Positions 34,956 to 43,294 of a stretch of DNA of 64,000 nt are shown in pieces. Below the pieces are notes generated by a model. That model was given only the letters and a program-made list of their open reading frames with translations. It was not told where the DNA came from and searched no databases. The stretch's first letter is position 1. Each line of letters begins with the position of its first letter. The position numbers were made by a program, and so were the translations under genes. Where the stretch lies: contig NZ_JACSPS010000003.1 in the NCBI RefSeq assembly GCF_014837035.1, forward strand, positions 342,881 through 406,880, written 5' to 3'. The DNA is from Kaistella pullorum (GTDB lineage: Bacteria > Bacteroidota > Bacteroidia > Flavobacteriales > Weeksellaceae).

Positions 34956-35282
34956 ATGGAAATCACCAATCTTCAGCAACAGGTAGACGAATGGATTAAA
35001 ACTATCGGTGTCCGTTACTTTAACGAGCTCACCAATATGGCCATGCTGACTGAGGAAGTAGGCGAAGTGGCCCGGATCATCGCCCGTAAATATGGCGAAC
35101 AAAGCGAAAAAGACAGCGACAGAACCAAAGATCTAGGTGAAGAACTCGCAGATGTGCTGTTCGTCACTTTATGTCTGGCAAACCAAACCGGCACCGACCT
35201 GCAGCAGGCTTTCGACAATAAGATGAAGAAAAAAACCGAACGAGATTTCGACCGTCATCAGAACAACGACAAACTAAAGTAG
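34956..35282 (+). CDS. MazG-like nucleotide pyrophosphohydrolase
   Basis: The 108-residue all-alpha NTP pyrophosphatase has the metal-binding pattern LTEEVGEVARIIARKYGE followed by GEELADVLFVTLCLA, the EExxE...ExxxD arrangement of the MazG fold. It probably hydrolyses non-canonical or excess (d)NTPs to monophosphates. Being a single domain, it is closer to the short MazG-like or RS21-C6 type than to two-domain E. coli MazG. It follows the beta-helix lipoprotein gene by 16 bases. Confidence 0.88.
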   Translation: MEITNLQQQVDEWIKTIGVRYFNELTNMAMLTEEVGEVARIIARKYGEQSEKDSDRTKDLGEELADVLFVTLCLANQTGTDLQQAFDNKMKKKTERDFDRHQNNDKLK

Positions 35283-35351
35283 CTGATTCGCAGACTTTTC
35301 GGAGAAATACCAGATGCTGAACTTTAGGAATGCGTTCATATTTATAATTAA

Positions 35352-36572
35352 ATGTTTTTAGACAAAACCACAATTGCAGCCAATAAAACCATTGAAATAA
35401 GCGGTTCGAAAAGCATTTCGAATCGTTTGTTCATTTTGCAGAAGCTCTTCGGAAATCTCCGGATCCAGAACCTTTCGAATTCTGAAGACACACAGTTGCT
35501 ACAAAAAGCGCTGGAAAGCGATTCTGAAATCATCGATGTGCATCATGCCGGCACGGCGATGCGCTTCCTCACCTCGTATTTCGCAATTGCTGAAGGCAGA
35601 ACCGTTACGCTGACCGGCTCTGAGCGCATGAAGCAGCGTCCCATAAAATTTCTTGTCGATGCGCTTCGAACATTGGGAGCGGAAATTCAGTATCTGGAAA
35701 ATGAAGGCTTTCCGCCATTAAAAATAACCGGAAAAAAGCTTACCAAAAGCACCGTTTCTATTCCCGCAAACGTATCCAGCCAGTTTATCACCTCACTGAT
35801 GCTCATCGGTGCAAAACTTCACAACGGTTTGCAAATAAAACTCCAGGGCGAAGTCACTTCCAGACCTTATCTTGAAATGACTTTGAAAATCCTCAGAACA
35901 CTTGAGATTCCAAATGAATGGGAAGGCGATACGATAAAGATTTTTGCGGGGTTTGATCCCGCCAATCTCTCGTCCGCACCATTCGTGGTGGAAAGTGATT
36001 GGAGCTCTGCATCGTACTTTTATTCTGTGGCGGCAATCTCACGAGAAAGCCTTAATCTACGCTGTTTCAAGCCGTTTTCATTACAGGGCGACTCCGTTCT
36101 GCGCGAAATCTACTGGGAATGTTTTGGTGTTAACACCATTTCGGAAGGTGCAGAATCGAAGATTTCACTTTATCCGGAAACTTCATTTGAATTGCCTAAA
36201 AAGATAAAACTGGATCTGCGCGACGCGCCAGACATTGCGCAAACGATCTGTGTCACAGCTGCCGCGCTTCAGATTCCATTTGAGATCTGTGGTCTTTCAA
36301 CCTTAAAAATAAAAGAAACAGACAGGCTTGTCGCGCTTCAGAATGAACTATTTAAAATTGGCTGTGCAACTGAGATTACTGATGCGGAAATCTGCTCTGT
36401 ACATTTCTTCAGTCCCGCCGAGCCGATTTCCATTAAAACATACAATGATCACCGGATGGCCATGAGTTTCGCGCCGTTCAGTCTATTAAAGCCGTTAACA
36501 ATCGAAAATCCTGAGGTGGTAGAGAAATCATATCCTGATTTTTGGAAGGATTTCTCGTATCTAACTGAGTAA
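35352..36572 (+). CDS. aroA: 3-phosphoshikimate 1-carboxyvinyltransferase (EPSP synthase)
   Basis: The 406-residue enzyme performs the sixth step of the shikimate pathway, joining PEP to shikimate-3-phosphate. Motifs seen are ISGSKSISNRLFIL (with the conserved Lys), HHAGTAMRFLTSYFA at the PEP site, MKQRPIKFLVDALR, KIKETDRLVALQNEL and YNDHRMAMSFAP. The PEP-loop Gly in AGTAMR is present. It is shorter than the E. coli enzyme (427). A second shikimate gene, aroQ, lies 18 kb away at 54358. Confidence 0.94.
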   Translation: MFLDKTTIAANKTIEISGSKSISNRLFILQKLFGNLRIQNLSNSEDTQLLQKALESDSEIIDVHHAGTAMRFLTSYFAIAEGRTVTLTGSERMKQRPIKFLVDALRTLGAEIQYLENEGFPPLKITGKKLTKSTVSIPANVSSQFITSLMLIGAKLHNGLQIKLQGEVTSRPYLEMTLKILRTLEIPNEWEGDTIKIFAGFDPANLSSAPFVVESDWSSASYFYSVAAISRESLNLRCFKPFSLQGDSVLREIYWECFGVNTISEGAESKISLYPETSFELPKKIKLDLRDAPDIAQTICVTAAALQIPFEICGLSTLKIKETDRLVALQNELFKIGCATEITDAEICSVHFFSPAEPISIKTYNDHRMAMSFAPFSLLKPLTIENPEVVEKSYPDFWKDFSYLTE

Positions 36573-36584
36573 TATTTAAATAAG

Positions 36585-37379
36585 ATGACAATTGTAATCA
36601 CCGGAACATCTTCCGGAATCGGTTTCGTACTTGCTGAATACTTTGGCAAAAATGGGCATCAGGTTTTTGGTTTGAGCCGAAAAAATGTAGAATCTCCCTA
36701 CTTCACTACAATTCCGACAGACATCACCATGGCCGAAGCGGTAGAAAAGGCAGTTCAGGAAGTCTTAAGCAAATCGGGGCGCATTGATGTACTGATCAAC
36801 AATGCCGGAATGGGAATGGTAGGTCCGGTAGAAGATTCGTCGAAAGAAGAAATCCTGAAACTGTTCAACCTGAATCTGGTTGGCGCTGTGCAGATGATGA
36901 GTGCGGTACTGCCGATAATGCGTGGGCAGCGAAGCGGTAAAATAATTAACATTTCAAGCATCGGTTCTGAGATGGGCTTGCCTTTCCGCGGATTCTATTC
37001 AGCTTCTAAATCTGCCCTCGATAAGGTCACCGAGGCGATCCGCTACGAAATTTCGCCTTGGAATATCGATGCCTGCACGCTGCATTTGGGTGACATTAAA
37101 ACCAACATTGCCGAAAACCGCGTCAAAACAAATGTCAGCGAACCCTACCGCACGACTTTCGATAAAGTTTACGCGTTGATGAATTCGCACGTTGACCAAG
37201 GCACAGAACCATTGGAAGTAGCCCGTTATATTGAGAAATTGCTGGCTTCAAACCGTTGGAAAGCACATTTCTATTTTGGGAAATTCGGTCAAAAAATAGG
37301 TGTTCCGCTTAAATGGATGCTTCCGCAAAATATGTATGAAAACCTGATGCGCAAGTATAACAGTTTAGACAAAGCATAA
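36585..37379 (+). CDS. Short-chain dehydrogenase/reductase
   Basis: The 264-residue SDR has the cofactor motif TGTSSGIG (residues 6-13), NNAGMG and the catalytic FYSASKSALDKV (Tyr-x3-Lys), with Ser in INISSIGSEMG. The arrangement is that of a classical SDR. The substrate cannot be read. It is 12 bases after aroA, so it is likely cotranscribed. Confidence 0.9.
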   Translation: MTIVITGTSSGIGFVLAEYFGKNGHQVFGLSRKNVESPYFTTIPTDITMAEAVEKAVQEVLSKSGRIDVLINNAGMGMVGPVEDSSKEEILKLFNLNLVGAVQMMSAVLPIMRGQRSGKIINISSIGSEMGLPFRGFYSASKSALDKVTEAIRYEISPWNIDACTLHLGDIKTNIAENRVKTNVSEPYRTTFDKVYALMNSHVDQGTEPLEVARYIEKLLASNRWKAHFYFGKFGQKIGVPLKWMLPQNMYENLMRKYNSLDKA

Positions 37380-37436
37380 ATTTTGCATTTTTAATAATAA
37401 TATCTGCAAAGACATTTATCATATTCACACATAATG

Positions 37437-37444
37437 TATATTTG
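37437..37444 (+). promoter_or_regulatory. -7 box of the secreted protein gene at 37476
   Basis: TATATTTG is an exact match. It overlaps an in-frame ATG at 37434, so translation should start at the ATG at 37476, 31 bases downstream, which also gives a proper signal peptide. Confidence 0.65.
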
Positions 37445-37475
37445 CAATACCTTTAATACCGATTTTTTAAAAAAG

Positions 37476-38153
37476 ATGAAAACAATTTACACAATAATCA
37501 GTCTTTTTGCGGTGTCCGTATCCCTTCAGGCACAACAAATTACCGTTGGCGAGGTCGCCAGACAAGCCAAGTGGACTAAACTAATCGACGAAGTAAACAA
37601 CGGTAAACAAAAGATAAAGTATAGCGATATTGAGGGCATACCGTATTACAACAGAACATTTCTGCCTGCTCGTGTAGGCGACACCTCAGCCTCTGTGCCG
37701 ATTCGCTACAACAGTTTTTTGGATACGGTAGAAATATTGGTTAATACAGATGTTTTTGAAATTCCGCGCGAAGAATCTTATCCTAAATTCATTTTCGAAA
37801 ACAGCGGCGAAAAACTGGTTTTGGTCAATACACATGATGAGAATGCAGGTTACTTTTTCGAACTTTCAGGCGGAAAAAACCGTCTGCTCAAAAAGGTGAT
37901 AACAAAGTTCCACGATGCTGTTCCTGCACCTAACTCTATGATTCCCGGAACTCCCGCGAGATTCGAGTTACTGAAGCCGGCCTATTTTATCAAAACCGAA
38001 ACAGGTTTGATTAGAATTCCTAAAAATACAAAAGACCTGATACCGAGTTTTCCGGAACGTGAAGCCGAACTTTCAAATTTCATCAAAACGAATAAAATCA
38101 AGCTTACTTCAGAGGCGGATCTGATAAAACTGAACAACTTTTTAAATAATTAA
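37476..38153 (+). CDS. Secreted protein of unknown function
   Basis: The product of about 225 residues starts MKTIYTIISLFAVSVSLQAQ, a Sec signal peptide. The mature part contains YSDIEGIPYYNRTFLPARVG and EIPREESYPKFIFENSGEKL and a short Lys-rich end. I do not recognise the family. With no transmembrane or sorting domain it is probably periplasmic. It has its own promoter and a terminator at 38158. Confidence 0.75.
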   Translation: MKTIYTIISLFAVSVSLQAQQITVGEVARQAKWTKLIDEVNNGKQKIKYSDIEGIPYYNRTFLPARVGDTSASVPIRYNSFLDTVEILVNTDVFEIPREESYPKFIFENSGEKLVLVNTHDENAGYFFELSGGKNRLLKKVITKFHDAVPAPNSMIPGTPARFELLKPAYFIKTETGLIRIPKNTKDLIPSFPEREAELSNFIKTNKIKLTSEADLIKLNNFLNN

Positions 38154-38157
38154 ATAT

Positions 38158-38187
38158 AAAAGCGAAGAAATGATCTTCGCTTTTTTA
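38158..38187. terminator. Bidirectional terminator between the secreted protein gene and metF
   Basis: AAAAGCGAAGA (38158-38168) pairs with TCTTCGCTTTT (38174-38184). A T run on the right and A-rich bases on the left let it serve both convergent genes. Confidence 0.88.
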
Positions 38188-39144
38188 TTAGAACAGCTCA
38201 GCCGCGATTTTTTTGATATTATCGCTTTTTCCCATCGAATAAAAATGCAGCACCGGCACGCCGAACTCGCGAAGTTCACGGCATTGGTTCACCGTCCATT
38301 CAATACCGATCTGTTGCACAGCCGCATTGTTTTTAGCATTTTCAACCTGCGAAATCAAATCTTCCGGCAAATCAATTTTGAAAACTTTCGGCAGCATCTG
38401 CAGGTGAGATTTCGTCGCGATCGGCTTGATGCCGGGAATTATAGGAACGCTGATTCCCATTTCACGCGCCTGACGCACAAATTCGAAATACTTTTTATTG
38501 TCGAAAAACATCTGCGTCACCACGTAATCTGCACCCGCATCCACCTTCTGCTTCAGCCATTTCAGATCATTTTTCATCGATGGCGCTTCAATGTGTTTTT
38601 CGGGATATCCGGCCACACCGATGCAGAATTTACTCCTTTCGCTGCAGGCACTTTCATCATGCAGAAACTTCCCTCTTCCTAAATTATCAATCTGCCGCAC
38701 AAGATCCACCGAATTCCGGTGGCCGCCCGCAGTTGGTACAAAGTGGTTCTCGCCTTTCATCGCATCGCCGCGCAATGCCATCACATTCTCAAGGCCAAGA
38801 TACATACAGTCAACAAGTAAATACTCGGTTTCTTCCTGCGAAAAACCGCCACAAAGCACGTGCGGAACGGTATCTACACTGTATTTGTGTTGTATGGAAG
38901 CGCAAATCCCCAGTGTGCCCGGCCGCATACGCGTGATTTTCCGTTCCATCAGTCCGTTTCCTTTATCGAGATAAATATATTCTTCACGGGAAGTCGTCAC
39001 ATCGATGAATTGCGGCTTGAATTCCATCAGCGGATCTATGTTTTTATAAAGATCTTCAATGCCGGTGCCCTTTGGCGGCGGTACAATCTCGAGTGAAAAC
39101 AAGGTTTTGCCCTGCGCTTTTTCTATGTGTTCGGTTATTTTCAT
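38188..39144 (-). CDS. metF: 5,10-methylenetetrahydrofolate reductase
   Basis: The 318-residue flavoenzyme reduces methylene-THF to methyl-THF, the methyl donor for methionine synthase. Motifs are FSLEIVPPPKGTG at the N-terminus (catalytic Glu), NVMALRGD, and DAGADYVVTQMFFDNKKYFEF. It is a TIM barrel of normal bacterial length. It is the third gene downstream of the SAM-I riboswitch, after metH1 and metH2, separated from metH2 by 133 bases that contain a palindromic repeat copy. Confidence 0.95.
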   Translation of the reverse strand: MKITEHIEKAQGKTLFSLEIVPPPKGTGIEDLYKNIDPLMEFKPQFIDVTTSREEYIYLDKGNGLMERKITRMRPGTLGICASIQHKYSVDTVPHVLCGGFSQEETEYLLVDCMYLGLENVMALRGDAMKGENHFVPTAGGHRNSVDLVRQIDNLGRGKFLHDESACSERSKFCIGVAGYPEKHIEAPSMKNDLKWLKQKVDAGADYVVTQMFFDNKKYFEFVRQAREMGISVPIIPGIKPIATKSHLQMLPKVFKIDLPEDLISQVENAKNNAAVQQIGIEWTVNQCRELREFGVPVLHFYSMGKSDNIKKIAAELF

Positions 39145-39174
39145 TAATTATTTTGATTATTTAGGCGTGTTCTT

Positions 39175-39263
39175 CGCTCGGGCCTGCGCCCTCGCTCAGA
39201 ACCGCGCTTTCCGTTTCAATTCCTCGGCGGTGCCTGCGGGATTTCCACTGCAATCGCTCACGC
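39175..39263 (-). repeat. REP-like palindromic element, copy 2 (degenerate)
   Basis: On the minus strand GCGATTGCAGTGGAAATCC is followed by a GC-rich centre and then GGAATTGAAACGGAAAGCG. The left arm differs from copy 1 (10305) at two bases after the initial G, and the right arm shares ATTG...AAAGCG. The central stem is different from copy 1. It lies between metH2 and metF, 15 bases after the metH2 stop. Confidence 0.65.
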
Positions 39264-39277
39264 AGGATTTCCGGCAT

Positions 39278-41938
39278 CTACTCATTCAGGTTCGGACGAA
39301 GCCATTTCCGGGCAAAATCAATATCTACATTCTTACGTTTCGCATAATCGGCGAGTTGGTCTTCGGTAATTTTCCCGACACCGAAATATTTCGCGTGCGG
39401 GTTTGCCAAATAATACCCTGAAACAGCCGCCGTAGGAAACATTGCGAGACTTTCGGTCAGTTCAAGACCAATATTTTCTTTTACATTAAGCAACTGCCAG
39501 ATGGTGAGTTTTTCGAGATGATCGGGACAGGCCGGATAACCGGGTGCAGGCCGAATGCCACGATATTTTTCGGCAATCAGATCCTCATTCCGGAGATATT
39601 CGTCAGAAGCGTAACCCCAGATTTCAGTGCGAACTTTTTGATGAAGAAACTCTGCAAATGCTTCAGCCAACCGGTCAGATAATGCCTTCGCCATGATCGC
39701 ATTATAATCATCGTGACTGTTCTTATATTTCTGCACCAACTCTTCGGTCCCGAAACCCGTCGTTACGGCAAAGCATCCGATATAATCCTGTACACCAGAT
39801 GTTTCGGGCGCGATGAAATCGGCAAGTGCATAATATTCTTTACCCGCAGAACGCTTTACTTGCTGACGGAGTGTATGAAAAGTTGAAATTTGACTTCCAT
39901 TTTTATCGTACACAGCAATGTCGTCATCGTGCACCGCGTTTGCTTTAAAGATACCGATGACACCTTTGGCTTTTAGCGACTTTTCAGTAATAATCTGCCG
40001 GAGCATTTGCTGCGCGTCCTGAAACACTTCTGTAGCTTCCCGACCAACGACCTCATCATCCAAAATTTCCGGATATTTGCCGTGTAATTCCCAACTCCGG
40101 AAAAACGGTGACCAATCTATGAATTCGGCAATCTCACTTAAAACCTGGTCGTCAATCACCTGAACGCCCAATTTTCGCGGCGGATGAATACTTTCAAGTT
40201 TCCAGTCAATTTTAAATTTATTTTTACGTGCTTCATCCAGAGATACATACGCTTTTTCCACCTGCCTTTCCAGAAACTTTTCCCGGAAATCTGCGTACTC
40301 GGTCTTTAGGTCAATTTTGTACTGGCCACTTTTGTCGCTAAGCAAAGTACTCACTACGCCAACTGCGCGCGAGGCATCATTAACATGTATCACGGCACTC
40401 TCACATTTTGGGTCGATTTTTACCGCGGTGTGTGCCTTAGAAGTGGTAGCGCCACCAATTAGTAATGGAATATCGAGGTTCTGCCGGTGAAGTTCAGCAG
40501 CGATATGTACCATCTCATCCAAACTCGGCGTGATGAGACCGCTAAGTCCTATTGCATCGGCTTTCAGGTCAACTGCAGTTTGAATAATTTTCTGGGCTGG
40601 CACCATTACGCCCAAATCGATAATTTCATAGTTGTTACACGCAAGTACGACGGAAACTATATTTTTACCGATATCATGCACATCGCCTTTCACAGTAGCC
40701 ATCACAATTTTTCCGTTGGCGGGCTTCGAAATGTCTTTTTGCGCTTCGATAAATGGCTGCAGGTACGCCACCGCTTTTTTCATTACGCGTGCAGATTTCA
40801 CCACTTGTGGCAGAAACATTTTTCCGCTGCCGAAGAGGTCGCCTACCACGCCCATTCCTGTCATCAGGTTGATCTCAATCACATCAAGTGGCCGAGCGGT
40901 CTGCCTCCGCGCCTGTTCTACATCTTCTATGATGAATCGGTCTATTCCTTTTACCAATGCGTGGGTGATCCGGTCTTGCAGCGGCGCATTTCGCCACGAG
41001 AGATCTTCGGCGATTTCTTTTTTGCCCGATCTGTTCTTTTCCGAATATTCCAAAAGTCTTTCGGTTGCATCTGGCCGCCTGTCTAAAATAACATCTTCCA
41101 CCAATTCAAGTAAATTTTTCGGAATTTCGTCATATACGTCCAACATCGCCGGATTCACAATACCGATATTCATACCGGCCTGTATGGCGTGATAGAGAAA
41201 AACCGTGTGCATTGCCTCGCGCACTGCATTGTTTCCACGGAATGAAAACGACACATTTGAAACACCGCCAGAAACCGAGACGTATGGCAGATTTTCACGT
41301 ACCCATTTGGAAGCCCCGATGAAATCAAGCGCATTACGGCGGTGCTCCTGCATGCCGGTCGCGACAGGGAAAATATTAAGGTCGAAGATGATATCTTCAG
41401 CCGGGAAACCCACTTCTTTCACCAAAATATCATAGGAACGCTTAGCAATCTCAATTCTTCGCGAAAAGTTGTCTGCCTGACCAACCTCATCGAAAGCCAT
41501 CACCACCACGGCCGCACCGTATCTCCGCACCGACCTCGCCTGCCTTTTAAATTCTTCCGCACCTTCTTTCAGACTGATCGAATTGACCACCGACTTGCCC
41601 TGAACAACCTGAAGACCGGCTTCAAGGATTTCCCACTTAGAAGAATCTATCATGATCGGGACTCGGGCAATATCGGGCTCGGCAGCAATCAAATTCAGGA
41701 ATTTTACCATACAGTATTTACCATCGAGAAGTCCGTCATCAAAATTCACATCAAGGATCTGTGCTCCATTTTCTACTTGATGTCGTGCAATTTCAAGCGC
41801 TTCGGAAAAATTACCATCCTTGATCAGCCTAAGAAATTTCTTCGAACCTGCAACATTGGTTCGTTCGCCCACATTGATAAAATTGGATTCTGAATTTATA
41901 TTTAATGGCTCGAGCCCAGAAAGTTTAAGATGTTTCAT
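39278..41938 (-). CDS. metH: Methionine synthase, folate-, B12- and SAM-binding part
   Basis: The 886-residue protein corresponds to the C-terminal three-quarters of E. coli MetH. It has the pterin-binding domain ([18 protein letters not shown] near the start, [13 protein letters not shown]) and the cobalamin-binding module with [14 protein letters not shown] (the DxHxxG His ligates B12). The reactivation domain contains [15 protein letters not shown] for SAM. The homocysteine-binding module is missing and is encoded by the preceding gene, 58 bases upstream. The start at 41938 is chosen because it aligns with the domain boundary; a longer GTG reading runs back into metH1. Confidence 0.95.
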   Translation of the reverse strand: MKHLKLSGLEPLNINSESNFINVGERTNVAGSKKFLRLIKDGNFSEALEIARHQVENGAQILDVNFDDGLLDGKYCMVKFLNLIAAEPDIARVPIMIDSSKWEILEAGLQVVQGKSVVNSISLKEGAEEFKRQARSVRRYGAAVVVMAFDEVGQADNFSRRIEIAKRSYDILVKEVGFPAEDIIFDLNIFPVATGMQEHRRNALDFIGASKWVRENLPYVSVSGGVSNVSFSFRGNNAVREAMHTVFLYHAIQAGMNIGIVNPAMLDVYDEIPKNLLELVEDVILDRRPDATERLLEYSEKNRSGKKEIAEDLSWRNAPLQDRITHALVKGIDRFIIEDVEQARRQTARPLDVIEINLMTGMGVVGDLFGSGKMFLPQVVKSARVMKKAVAYLQPFIEAQKDISKPANGKIVMATVKGDVHDIGKNIVSVVLACNNYEIIDLGVMVPAQKIIQTAVDLKADAIGLSGLITPSLDEMVHIAAELHRQNLDIPLLIGGATTSKAHTAVKIDPKCESAVIHVNDASRAVGVVSTLLSDKSGQYKIDLKTEYADFREKFLERQVEKAYVSLDEARKNKFKIDWKLESIHPPRKLGVQVIDDQVLSEIAEFIDWSPFFRSWELHGKYPEILDDEVVGREATEVFQDAQQMLRQIITEKSLKAKGVIGIFKANAVHDDDIAVYDKNGSQISTFHTLRQQVKRSAGKEYYALADFIAPETSGVQDYIGCFAVTTGFGTEELVQKYKNSHDDYNAIMAKALSDRLAEAFAEFLHQKVRTEIWGYASDEYLRNEDLIAEKYRGIRPAPGYPACPDHLEKLTIWQLLNVKENIGLELTESLAMFPTAAVSGYYLANPHAKYFGVGKITEDQLADYAKRKNVDIDFARKWLRPNLNE

Positions 41939-41996
41939 TTTATATTTAAATGCAGCATAGCTGCTAAAAACATTATTGTAAGAAATTGATAACAAA

Positions 41997-43019
41997 TTAC
42001 TTATACAGTTCAGTGGATAATTCAATTTTTCTCGGCTGATAATTTCTCGCCAGATCAGCGATAGCGGCAATATGTTCGGGCGTGGTTCCGCAGCAGCCCC
42101 CGATGATGTTGACGAGACCTTTTTCGAGATATTCCCTGATTTGTGCAGCCATATCCTCAGGCGATTCGTCATATTGCCCAAAGGCATTCGGCAGGCCGGC
42201 GTTCGGATAAGCCGAAATACAGAAATCTGAATTTGCAGCCAGCGATTCAAGGTAAGGCGTGAGTTGTTTTGCGCCAAGTGCACAATTAAAGCCCACACTG
42301 AGAAGATCGCTGTGCGAAACCGAAATTAAAAAAGCTTCAGCAGTTTGTCCACTAAGGGTGCGGCCCGAAGCATCTGTTATTGTGCCCGAAAGCATCACGG
42401 GAATTTCGACGCCACGTTCTTCTTTAATTTCGGCGATTGCGAACAGCGCGGCCTTTGCGTTTAATGTATCAAAAACAGTTTCGACAAGTAAGATATCAGC
42501 ACCGCCGTCTAATAGTGCTTCCGCCTGTTGTTTGTACGCCACACGAAGTTCATCGAAGGTTACCGCGCGAAAACCGGGATCATCCACATCAGGACTTAAA
42601 CTCGCGGTTTTATTTGTTGGTCCAATAGAACCTGCCACAAAACGCGGCTGAGAAGGAGTTTTTTGGGAAAATTCGTCGCAAACTTTTCTGGCAATTCTTG
42701 CGGACTCATAATTCAGTTCATAGACTAGGTCTTCCATGTGATAATCGGCCATGGCTATGGTGGTACCTGAAAATGTATTGGTCTCAATGATATCTGCGCC
42801 TGCCTCAAGATATTGGCGGTGAACCGCTTCTATGGCCTGCGGCTGCGTAAGGGACAAAAGGTCATTATTTCCTTTTAATGAATGCGGCCACTCTTTGAAC
42901 CTTTCGCCACGATAATCTTCATCGGTAAAATTATAACGCTGAAGCATAGTTCCCATCGCGCCATCAAGGACAAGGATTCTATTACTGAGTTCGGAAAAAA
43001 GCTTATTATTTGAACGCAT
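41997..43019 (-). CDS. Methionine synthase homocysteine-binding subunit
   Basis: The 340-residue protein is the homocysteine S-methyltransferase domain of MetH. It has [21 protein letters not shown] at the start, [12 protein letters not shown] with the first zinc Cys, and [11 protein letters not shown] with the other two. Together with the next gene it makes a complete but split cobalamin-dependent methionine synthase. The start at 43019 is set by the SAM-I riboswitch lying directly upstream. Confidence 0.94.
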   Translation of the reverse strand: MRSNNKLFSELSNRILVLDGAMGTMLQRYNFTDEDYRGERFKEWPHSLKGNNDLLSLTQPQAIEAVHRQYLEAGADIIETNTFSGTTIAMADYHMEDLVYELNYESARIARKVCDEFSQKTPSQPRFVAGSIGPTNKTASLSPDVDDPGFRAVTFDELRVAYKQQAEALLDGGADILLVETVFDTLNAKAALFAIAEIKEERGVEIPVMLSGTITDASGRTLSGQTAEAFLISVSHSDLLSVGFNCALGAKQLTPYLESLAANSDFCISAYPNAGLPNAFGQYDESPEDMAAQIREYLEKGLVNIIGGCCGTTPEHIAAIADLARNYQPRKIELSTELYK

Positions 43020-43080
43020 TTTCAATTTTTTTAAAATAATAAAACTGAAAATGCTACCAGAAAAGGTAAAATGTATTCGC

Positions 43081-43181
43081 GTTATCTGTACCCGGCTGTG
43101 GGATAGAATGTAGCACCTTCTTCGCGTACGAAGGGTTGCCAAGGCTTCACAGAGTCTAATCTCTCCACCTTTCTTGATAAC
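43081..43181 (-). promoter_or_regulatory. SAM-I (S-box) riboswitch
   Basis: The minus strand closes P1 with GTTATC and GATAAC. Between them are AAGAAAGGTGGAGAGATTAG, CTCTGTGAAGCC, TTGGCAACC, a P3 hairpin CTTCGTACGCGAAG and AAGGTGCTACATTC, all core elements of the S-box aptamer. It sits in the leader of the metH1-metH2-metF operon, so high SAM should lower methionine synthesis. No strong terminator stem is visible between 43080 and 43019, so the output mechanism is unclear. Confidence 0.92.
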
Positions 43182-43213
43182 ATTTTCAATATGTAAATGA
43201 ACGAAGTCTGCTG

Positions 43214-43243
43214 CAAAAGTAGATGATTTTTCCGAATGTACAA
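43214..43243 (-). promoter_or_regulatory. Promoter of the SAM riboswitch and metH operon
   Basis: The minus strand reads TTG (43243-43241), 19 bases and TACTTTTG (43221-43214). Transcription would start about 25 bases before the aptamer. Confidence 0.82.
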
Positions 43244-43294
43244 GCGGTGGCCAAATTTAAAAATTGCTAATTTCGCAGCTCAAAAAACAGTTTT

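Noticed and set aside
40487..41086. 199-residue open frame on the plus strand opposite metH2
   Set aside because: It is a shadow of a conserved gene, with a composition of reverse codons.
41939..42298. 120-residue N-terminal extension of metH2 starting at GTG
   Set aside because: It overlaps metH1 in another frame and has no similarity to MetH; the ATG at 41938 matches the domain start.
43020..43142. N-terminal extension of metH1
   Set aside because: It would translate part of the SAM-I riboswitch.
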